The notes below the pieces were generated by a model. The model was not told the origin of the DNA. It ran no database searches and saw nothing but the letters and a program-made list of their open reading frames with translations. From the NCBI GenBank assembly GCA_900545525.1, contig UQZX01000038.1:1-23515 (forward strand): a DNA stretch of 23,515 bases, read 5' to 3'. Source of the DNA: an uncultured Prevotella sp. GTDB taxonomy: Bacteria; Bacteroidota; Bacteroidia; Bacteroidales; Bacteroidaceae. Shown piece by piece: positions 1 through 6,580 of this stretch (position 1 is the stretch's first letter; every line of letters starts with the position of its first letter). Position numbers and translations under genes: made by a program.

Positions 1-62
1 ACTTGCATGTGTTAAGCCTGTAGCTAGCGTTCATCCTGAGCCAGGATCAAACTCTACATTGT
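1..62 (-). rRNA. rrs: 16S ribosomal RNA, 5' end (partial)
   Basis: Read on the minus strand this contains the universal 5' 16S segment AGAGTTTGATCCTGGCTCAG, then a Bacteroidales-type continuation (GATGAACGCTAGCTACAGGC) ending in ACACATGCAAGT at the window edge. By alignment with the E. coli 5' end (eight bases before GAGTTTG) the mature end falls near position 62. Only the first ~60 nt are present; the rest of the rRNA operon lies beyond the left edge. Confidence 0.97.
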
Positions 63-297
63 AAAATCTCTTTATCTTATACACTCCCGAAAGGAATGAA
101 AAGTGTCTGTGCCCAGGACGTCTCCTTCAATATAGCCTCCGGCGTCGCCGCCGGAATGAATTGAACGGTTCGTTTCATTAACCCAAGACCGCCCCATATA
201 ACACAGGGCGGACCTGCTCTTGTACTACTAATGTCTGTTTATGTAAGTCTTCTCAAAGAACTCTTTCTTTATCCGCCTCAAGGCGTAAGCCTCAAAA
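63..297 (-). other. rRNA operon leader with strong hairpins and a boxA-like element
   Basis: This ~235-nt transcribed leader lies between the predicted rRNA promoter and the 16S 5' end. Three structures are visible. Positions 139-154 form a perfect hairpin (CCGGCG/CGCCGG) whose minus-strand loop is GCGA, a GNRA tetraloop. Positions 189-211 form CCGCCC/GGGCGG. A nested hairpin spans 271-303 (ATCCGC/GCGGAT with inner AGGC/GCCT), at the very start of the transcript. GTTCTTTGA on the minus strand (253-261) resembles boxA antitermination elements of rRNA leaders. Short reading frames here are not supported as genes. Confidence 0.7.
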
Positions 298-303
298 GCG
301 GAT

Positions 304-336
304 GCAAAAGTAACAACTTTTATCCTAACATGCAAG
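304..336 (-). promoter_or_regulatory. Bacteroidota-type rRNA operon promoter
   Basis: The minus strand has TACTTTTG (311-304), an exact match to the -7 consensus TAnnTTTG of the Bacteroidota primary sigma factor. A TTG -33 element (335-333) lies 20 nt upstream, the usual spacing. Transcription would start near 297 and run into the 16S gene. A GCTCTTTGA stretch at 472-480 (minus) is also boxA-like, so a second upstream promoter is possible, but I could not find a convincing one. Confidence 0.75.
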
Positions 337-566
337 ACTTTTACACCACTTTTTTCAATTTTTATTCGATTTTTCTTAAAGAATTGATAAAGGTCAAGAA
401 GAACGAGAAACATGACACCTTATTATAATATAGCAATGATAAGATAAAGAAATATTATGCCTCAGAGCTTTTCAAAGAGCCAAGAACTCAAAATAAATCG
501 AGACAACACATACAAGCCCCGCCCTTTCGTTAAATAAAGAACGGAAACTTATATGAAGCAGTTTTG

Positions 567-1856
567 TCAGCTGTGACGCGTGCGTTGCCATGCAATACGC
601 TTAATATAGTAGGCTTTCAGTGTTTCCCAATCTGTCCACCCGTCTAAATCCGGCACCACAGGCAGCTGAGCTTCGTTCTCGTTAAGCAGAGCCTTTACCA
701 ACACCTTCCCGGCTGAATTACGACAGAATATCAGTTGCAAGTTTGACGCCATAGGGAACACCTCACCGCTTTCCCAATGCCCGGGCAGGTCGGACAGTGC
801 GGCATATCCTCTGCCGCAGCTGTCTATCTGCATGAGACATAGCAACGGCAACAGTGTCGACTCGTGCCCAAAGCGCAGATCGACCGACGGCGTATGGCGC
901 GCCATTGCCTCATCAGAACGCTTTATCATGTCGTCAAGCAGCATGAGTGCCGTATTCATACCCCTGCCGCCACAGGGCAGATAGTCGCCGCATTCCACAA
1001 ACCAGCGGGCGTTACGCTTGCGTGCCAGCAGACTTATGTCATTATCGCTGAATATGTCGCGGCAGGGCGAAAGCATGCCTTCCGACGGCGTGTCGGCAAG
1101 GATATCAAACAGCTTGTCAGCCATTATCTCCGCCTCCTCGTCGCTTACGGCACTTGCATACTCGGGTTTGATAATTTTAAAGAGCCACTGCCGCGATGTG
1201 GGGTTGGCGTTGCAATATTCTTCCAACGCCCCTTTGTCTGAACCGATGTAACCTTTGTCGGTATTCGAAGACATGTTGCGCAGCATCGGCTGGTCGGTTG
1301 CCGACGCGTCAATTGAGGCATCAAGCCCCGGCACAAGTCCACGTATCTCCCCTATCGCGTTTGCCATGGACAGCACGCAACGCACCACGGGCGATGATAT
1401 TGCCCTGAGGCGGGTCTCAGACCCGAACAGCTGCCGATAGCGTTCGGTCATACGCCGTGCTATTGCCTTGTGCTGGTTAGCACCCACAGGAGTCAGTTCG
1501 CCGAGCCTGTTTGTCATTGCCGTCCGCCGCGTTTTCACCTCTTCAAGCAGTGATGTACCGCACGTTGTAAGTGCATGGACAGCCTCATAGCGATTGAGAA
1601 AAGCCAAAATAGAATCGTGGCGGGCATAGTCGGTATGAAAACGGGAGCCGTGCCGTCCATAATGTTCTATGCAGAAAAGGGAAAATCCACATGGTACTGC
1701 CAGCGCGGAAGCATGTGTGCTGTCGGCAACTGTATACTGTCTGAAGTTGCCTGCGGCACGTGTCAGCTCCCACGGCTCGCCTGCTTTCAACGATACGGCG
1801 GCACTGCAACTGAGTACCGCCAGTATCATTAATATTTTAGTTTGGAGCTTTTTCAT
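567..1856 (-). CDS. Secreted histidine acid phosphatase (phytase/MINPP-like)
   Basis: This 429-residue protein belongs to the branch-2 histidine phosphatases, which remove phosphate from phosphomonoesters such as inositol phosphates or glycerol phosphate through a phospho-histidine intermediate. A signal peptide covers about residues 1-25. The catalytic RHGSR lies at 68-72 (His69 nucleophile), a second conserved block RAISSPVVRCVLS at 151-163, and the C-terminal acid motif RFGHEST at 328-334. That motif has His-Glu where classical phytases have His-Asp, a trait of MINPP-type enzymes. It starts 2 nt after the GDPD-SGNH stop, so it is almost certainly the last gene of the enzyme operon and could release Pi from products made upstream. 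Substrate is not determinable from sequence. No clear terminator was found after its stop. Confidence 0.8.
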   Translation of the reverse strand: MKKLQTKILMILAVLSCSAAVSLKAGEPWELTRAAGNFRQYTVADSTHASALAVPCGFSLFCIEHYGRHGSRFHTDYARHDSILAFLNRYEAVHALTTCGTSLLEEVKTRRTAMTNRLGELTPVGANQHKAIARRMTERYRQLFGSETRLRAISSPVVRCVLSMANAIGEIRGLVPGLDASIDASATDQPMLRNMSSNTDKGYIGSDKGALEEYCNANPTSRQWLFKIIKPEYASAVSDEEAEIMADKLFDILADTPSEGMLSPCRDIFSDNDISLLARKRNARWFVECGDYLPCGGRGMNTALMLLDDMIKRSDEAMARHTPSVDLRFGHESTLLPLLCLMQIDSCGRGYAALSDLPGHWESGEVFPMASNLQLIFCRNSAGKVLVKALLNENEAQLPVVPDLDGWTDWETLKAYYIKRIAWQRTRHS

Positions 1857-1858
1857 TT

Positions 1859-3421
1859 CTATTTGTATTTTTTGAGACTCTTGATAACAATGCCTTCCAT
1901 CACTTCATACCCCGCCGGAGTGGGATGTACGCCGTCGTGTGTCAGTTTGTCGGGCAATCCTCCGCGGCTGTCCACCATTTTCGAGTAGTAATCTATATAT
2001 GTTATGCCGTTGGCTTTGGCATATTCTTTCAACATGCCGTTGAGCTTTACGATGTCCTCGCCGGGGTATATGCTCTTGTTACACGGACAGCGGTATGCCG
2101 GCAGAACAGACGCTATGCAGGGGTCTACGCCGTTTATGCGGGCGAGCTGGCACATCGATTTGATGTTGTTGAATATGCGTTCAACGGTTATCTTTCCGTT
2201 GTTGCGCGCCAGATCGTTTATGCCGGCGAGTATCACCACCGCCTTTGGATGCAGCGCGATAACGTCCTCCTGAAAGCGTACGAGCATGTGCGATGATGTC
2301 TGCCCCGATATTCCGCGCCCCGCATAATTATGGGATGTAAAGAATTCGGGACGTGTCTTTGCCCATGTGTCGGTGATGGAGTTGCCCATAAACACCACCG
2401 CCGGTGCCTGCTTGAGCGACTTGTTAGCCTCTTCGTAACGGTAGAATTTCGCCCAGTCCGACTCTCGTGAGCGTGCCTTGTTGCTTGCTTTCATCCACTT
2501 CTCTTCAGTAGCGTCAAACACGTAGTTGTCTTTCTTCTTGTGCTCTACGAGGTAACAGAGGCAACGGTGCAGCTGGTCGGTCATGATAACGCCTGCTCCC
2601 AACGTGTCCACAAGGTAGCCGTAGCCGGTCTTGGGGTGTTTCAAAGAGACGAAATCGTCGTGTCCCCCGGCAAGTGTAGACCATAAGGCGTTGTACCATA
2701 TACGCACTTTTTGCTTCAGCATTCCGGTCACTACCGGTGCCTGGGCATTGACCGTATCGACATATCCCAGCTCCATTACTTTCGGATTGAGCTTATCCAG
2801 ATAATCACGCACCATGTCTACCGACTCCGGTTTGTCCAGTTTTACAAGCGGTTTGTATATTATTTTGTCAAGATAACGCCCGTAACGCTTTATCACAGTG
2901 TCTGCCGGAGCCTGACTTTTCATTATCGCCTGCGATGTGGTTCCGGTCTCTTCAAGTACCGTCATCACCTGATCGAAATAGTCGAAAGACTTGTCGAGGT
3001 CGAACATAACCTTGCCTTTGCACTCCGTCATCACTTCGCGGAATGTGGGAACGCCGTAGGGCGTTACTCCGGCAACGCCGTTCTTGACACGCAACTGCTT
3101 TATCTGAGCCAGCGTGAGGTCCTTCACCTTGCCCTTGCCATTGGTCGTGCGGTCCACCTTGCTGTCGTGCATCAGAATCAGTTCGCCGTCTTTTGTGCGG
3201 CGCAGGTCAATCTCGATTATGTCGGCTCCGAGGTCAATTGCCGACTTTATTCCCTCAAGCGTGTTCTCGGCATATCCGCGCCAGTCGCCGCGGTGGCATG
3301 CCACGAGCACCTCCTTGCACTGAGGATTCAGAAGCTTTGCCCTGATTGTGTCAGAGCGGTTCTGCCCTATTGCAGGTATGGACAGTACCGCTGAAAGGGC
3401 GATTAAGATTAATTTGTTCAT
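1859..3421 (-). CDS. Secreted glycerophosphodiester phosphodiesterase fused to SGNH/GDSL hydrolase
   Basis: A two-domain exported enzyme of 520 residues with a signal peptide (about 1-19). The N-terminal GDPD domain (about 38-290) has the family's catalytic residues: HRG 43-45, E52-N53-T54, E70/D72, and HD 85-86. It should cleave glycerophosphodiesters to an alcohol and sn-glycerol-3-phosphate. The C-terminal SGNH domain (about 340-518) has all blocks: GNSIT (Ser348), GRGISG (368-373), GIND (Asn402), and DGVHP (Asp496, His499). It should act on an ester, often acetyl or another small acyl group. The gene sits 12 nt after the GH65 gene and 2 nt before the phosphatase gene, inside one transcription unit. 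Both domains look catalytically complete, so a fusion of phosphodiesterase and esterase on one substrate is likely. Confidence 0.88.
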   Translation of the reverse strand: MNKLILIALSAVLSIPAIGQNRSDTIRAKLLNPQCKEVLVACHRGDWRGYAENTLEGIKSAIDLGADIIEIDLRRTKDGELILMHDSKVDRTTNGKGKVKDLTLAQIKQLRVKNGVAGVTPYGVPTFREVMTECKGKVMFDLDKSFDYFDQVMTVLEETGTTSQAIMKSQAPADTVIKRYGRYLDKIIYKPLVKLDKPESVDMVRDYLDKLNPKVMELGYVDTVNAQAPVVTGMLKQKVRIWYNALWSTLAGGHDDFVSLKHPKTGYGYLVDTLGAGVIMTDQLHRCLCYLVEHKKKDNYVFDATEEKWMKASNKARSRESDWAKFYRYEEANKSLKQAPAVVFMGNSITDTWAKTRPEFFTSHNYAGRGISGQTSSHMLVRFQEDVIALHPKAVVILAGINDLARNNGKITVERIFNNIKSMCQLARINGVDPCIASVLPAYRCPCNKSIYPGEDIVKLNGMLKEYAKANGITYIDYYSKMVDSRGGLPDKLTHDGVHPTPAGYEVMEGIVIKSLKKYK

Positions 3422-3433
3422 TGTAAAACAGGT

Positions 3434-5512
3434 TTATTGGTTTATTTTTATTGTCTTATGCTGCGGTCCTATGCCTGTCAATGTTACCGATTTCCAGTGT
3501 CTTGGCAGTTGCGGTGTCAGTTGTGATATGCCTTTTTCATCAATGCGCAGTCCGCAAAAGCCCATCATCACGGCTTGCAAAGTGCCTCTGGCACCGGTTA
3601 TGAAATAAGGGTTTGTTCCGCCGTCAAACTCGGCTATCACCCTGAAAGGCGAATTAAGATTGGGCAGGTATGACTCTTCAAAGTATTGCCATGCCTTATC
3701 CCTGTCGCCGGTTTGCGAATAGAGAATGGAGTATATAGCCTTCGACATCGCCGGGGTCTTCTTTCTCGGCACCGTCCGGAGGTAATATTCCAGATTGCGG
3801 CTTACGTCTTCTTTGGATTTCAGGAAGTTTAAAGGATAGGCAAGCAAGACCACGTCTGCCTGCTTGGTGTCCTCGCCGTTATATGTGCTGTGCTCACGTA
3901 TCAGACCGTTGTCGAAATGCTCGAAGCTGAGTTTCTGTTCCACTTCGCTCCACCCGGGATGAGGAACAAGCCCCAACTTGCGCGCCGCAAGCACGGCATT
4001 GTGCAGGTTCGCCTTCACCGCACCAATGGTATATGCGTTGTTGTCAACAGTCTTCCCGCCATGCAGGTTCTTGTTGCGCTCGTCCGCACCTATCACATTT
4101 TTCAGTATGTAAGAGCCTTTGTCATCACGTTCCACACGGCTTACATAGAAGTCGGCGGTTGCCTCAAGCAGCGGATAACCGCGTGTGCGCAGCCATTCGG
4201 TGTCGCGTGTTACGAGATAATACTGCCACGCGGCGAGAGCAATGTCGGCACCGATGTGCACTTCATAATGCCCGTACAGGTTGCCATACTGTATCTCCTC
4301 GTTGCCGCTTGCCGCACTCTCCCAGGGAAACATGGCACCCTTGTAGCCGTGGGTGTAAGCCTTCTGGCGTGCCCCGTCAAGGTGGTTGAAGCGGTATTCG
4401 AGCATTTCATGTGCCAGTTCGGGGTGCAACAGCAACAGCGGAGGATATATCCACGTCTCCGTATCCCAAAAGACATGACCGGAATAGCCGTCGCCCGAAA
4501 GTCCCATCGGCGATGTGGAAAGCCCTGAGCCGACGCGGACAAATGAATACAGATGGTACAACATGGAATGAATGTCTTGCTGGCTTTGGGCGTCGCCGTC
4601 AATTATTATGTCGCTTTTCCACAGCTCATCCCATTCGTCAAGATGCCTTTTCCTTAACCGCTCCGCACCTTCCACTGCCACGTAGAATGCCTGCCGCATT
4701 ACCTCATTGCTCACAATGTTTTTCGTATTGACGTCAGACATCAGCGTCCCGATTACGTGCAGGGTATAAGGACGGTGCTTCTTCAGGCTTATTGAGAAAG
4801 CCTGCGAGTGTACGCCGTAGTCTCCCAGCTTATGGGATATAAGCGGCAACGCGTAGCTTGTGTCGGGAAGCATAACCGACGAAGCCCCCATCACAATGCC
4901 CTTAACCGGCGATTTTGCCGTGGTATAGGCAATATAATAAGTCCGGTCGCCGTCTTTCACACTGGTAAAGTTCTCTTCAGGGTCTTTCCATATCGGTCCG
5001 GCGGTGAGAATGTTTGAAACTTCCAGCATCACATCTTCAAGCGGTGTTACCGTTATTGTCATCATACAGTTGTATGGAAAATTGCGCAGTGCCATGTAAG
5101 AGTATTCCACATTGGCTCTGCCGGTCATGGTAAACGAGCCTTTGAAGCAGGCGTGGCGCATGTCAAGAGTCTGCGTGAAGTCCTTTACCGAGCGGCAGTT
5201 TACGGCACGCCCGTCAATACGCATGTCTATATCGAGCATTTTCAGGGCAGGCATAAACTGGTTTATGCCTGCGCGTCCCGATACATCGTATACTCCGCCA
5301 AGTACGAGCTTGCCTGTTTTCAGTGGCTCCGGCGAAGAGAGAATACCCATCTGCCCGTTTGCCACACTTATGCCGTAGTAGTTGTCAGCATCAGGGTTTT
5401 CCACAGTCAGCAGCCACGGATCGGGTTCCCCGGCGTATGCCATTACGCAGATAAAGGGCATCAGCAACAGTGAAAAGATAAATCTGAAACGCTGTATTTT
5501 GTATTTTTCCAT
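3434..5512 (-). CDS. Secreted GH65 family glycosidase, PGGHG/ATHL1-like
   Basis: This 692-residue protein has a signal peptide (about 1-28) and a GH65 fold with an N-terminal beta-sandwich (about 35-290) and an (alpha/alpha)6 barrel (about 310-650). Hallmarks are GYSGHVFWDTETW (342-354), GYKGAMFPWESA (389-400), and GADE (475-478) followed by VDNNAYT; Glu478 is the probable general acid. The motif set looks closer to animal protein-glucosylgalactosylhydroxylysine glucosidase than to maltose phosphorylases. GH65 members invert alpha-glucosides, by hydrolysis or phosphorolysis; export favours hydrolysis here. It follows the esterase gene after 165 nt and precedes the GDPD-SGNH gene by 12 nt. The bound alpha-glucoside is unknown: collagen disaccharide, kojibiose-type glucan and glucosylated teichoic acid are all possible. 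Confidence 0.85.
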   Translation of the reverse strand: MEKYKIQRFRFIFSLLLMPFICVMAYAGEPDPWLLTVENPDADNYYGISVANGQMGILSSPEPLKTGKLVLGGVYDVSGRAGINQFMPALKMLDIDMRIDGRAVNCRSVKDFTQTLDMRHACFKGSFTMTGRANVEYSYMALRNFPYNCMMTITVTPLEDVMLEVSNILTAGPIWKDPEENFTSVKDGDRTYYIAYTTAKSPVKGIVMGASSVMLPDTSYALPLISHKLGDYGVHSQAFSISLKKHRPYTLHVIGTLMSDVNTKNIVSNEVMRQAFYVAVEGAERLRKRHLDEWDELWKSDIIIDGDAQSQQDIHSMLYHLYSFVRVGSGLSTSPMGLSGDGYSGHVFWDTETWIYPPLLLLHPELAHEMLEYRFNHLDGARQKAYTHGYKGAMFPWESAASGNEEIQYGNLYGHYEVHIGADIALAAWQYYLVTRDTEWLRTRGYPLLEATADFYVSRVERDDKGSYILKNVIGADERNKNLHGGKTVDNNAYTIGAVKANLHNAVLAARKLGLVPHPGWSEVEQKLSFEHFDNGLIREHSTYNGEDTKQADVVLLAYPLNFLKSKEDVSRNLEYYLRTVPRKKTPAMSKAIYSILYSQTGDRDKAWQYFEESYLPNLNSPFRVIAEFDGGTNPYFITGARGTLQAVMMGFCGLRIDEKGISQLTPQLPRHWKSVTLTGIGPQHKTIKINQ

Positions 5513-5677
5513 ATAGCTGTATTATTGATGATTTCCATGTTATAATGTTCTTTTCACAAGATAGAAGTCTTGTATAATGCTGCCGCAGCATATTTCTTTT
5601 GCTACAATACCGGTAATACGTGCGATTGCGTTTCAGCCGGTGTGTTTTCGTTTGCCTGCCGACGGCGTGCCATCCGT
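5513..5677 (-). other. Intra-operon spacer with two small hairpins
   Basis: This 165-nt gap separates the esterase and GH65 genes. On the minus strand it has TGCTG-CGG-CAGCA and, ~10 nt further on, ACAAGA-CTTCTA-TCTTGT. Neither is followed by a T tract, so they are not obvious terminators; RNA processing or differential expression is possible. I see no TAnnTTTG promoter here. Confidence 0.4.
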
Positions 5678-6580
5678 TTATCTGTTGAGGTTGTCCAGCC
5701 AGCGGTCAAGCTCGGCGGTCCACTGCTGTTTATAGACAAACATGTCGCGGAAGCCCCATCCATGACCGCCAAAGGGATAAAGATGAAACTCCACCGCCAC
5801 GCCGGAAGATATTAGCTTGGATATGTATTCCATTACCGTTACGGGTCTCACCTTCTCGTCATCTGCCGCCATTACTATGAAAGCAGGAGGCGTGGAGGCT
5901 GTCACATGGTTTTTTGCCGTGTATTTTTGTATCAGGGTCTGTGGCGGATTTTCGCCCATGAGGTAATCGCGCGTGCGCCCTTTTGACAGTTCTTCCATCG
6001 TTACCACCGGATACAGGAGTATCTGAAAGTCGGCTTTAGCCATACTGTCGGCAGGCATCACGGCACCACAGGCGGCAAGATGCCCTCCCGCAGAGGCTCC
6101 CATAACACCTATACGGCAGTTGTCAAGTCCCCATTCGCTGCCATGCTGCCTCATTATGCGCATTGCCTGATGCAAGTCTTCCAGCGGAATGCTGTCCCTG
6201 CCGTTGGGCAAACGGTATTTCAACACGGCGAATGTGATACCCCGGGCATTGAACCATTGTGCCATGTCGCGCCCTTCAAGGTCGACGGCTTCTTTGCGAT
6301 AGGCTCCTCCCGGGCACATCACCACGCCCATACCTGTCGGCTTTGGTGCCGGATAGACGTAGAGCACGGCTTTTGACACGTTCATCACCATGCCGCGTTT
6401 TACGGTTTCGTCCGTGTTTTCAAGTCCGTTGCTGTCGGGCGCTCCGTCTTTCCACACCTCTATCTTAATTGCCTTTACAGGTTTGGCGGGTCGTACAGCC
6501 ATGCCCGCCGGAACCTTGACGGCACCGGCAAGCATGATTGCTGCAAAGACTGCTGCACGTAAGATCTTGCCTGTTTTCAT
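5678..6580 (-). CDS. Secreted alpha/beta-hydrolase, acetyl-esterase-like
   Basis: A 300-residue alpha/beta-hydrolase with a hydrophobic N-terminus (about 8-28) that should act as a signal peptide. The catalytic apparatus is complete: CPGGAY (89-94, oxyanion hole), GASAGG (161-166, Ser163 nucleophile), AADDEKV (238-244, Asp), and GGHGWGF (271-277, His273). The family includes BD-FAE-type feruloyl and acetyl esterases acting on carbohydrate esters. Its ATG overlaps the stop of the upstream phosphodiesterase gene (ATGA), which shows translational coupling. In this cluster it could remove acetyl, aminoacyl or other small esters from a glycan or polyol-phosphate; the precise acyl group cannot be read from sequence. 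Confidence 0.82.
   Translation of the reverse strand: MKTGKILRAAVFAAIMLAGAVKVPAGMAVRPAKPVKAIKIEVWKDGAPDSNGLENTDETVKRGMVMNVSKAVLYVYPAPKPTGMGVVMCPGGAYRKEAVDLEGRDMAQWFNARGITFAVLKYRLPNGRDSIPLEDLHQAMRIMRQHGSEWGLDNCRIGVMGASAGGHLAACGAVMPADSMAKADFQILLYPVVTMEELSKGRTRDYLMGENPPQTLIQKYTAKNHVTASTPPAFIVMAADDEKVRPVTVMEYISKLISSGVAVEFHLYPFGGHGWGFRDMFVYKQQWTAELDRWLDNLNR

Noticed and set aside
231..428. Short frames over the rRNA promoter and leader
   Set aside because: They overlap the promoter and structured leader of the rRNA operon, and their composition follows the AT-rich DNA.
5513..5677. Terminator between the esterase and GH65 genes
   Set aside because: The two hairpins there have short stems and no T tract after them on the minus strand.
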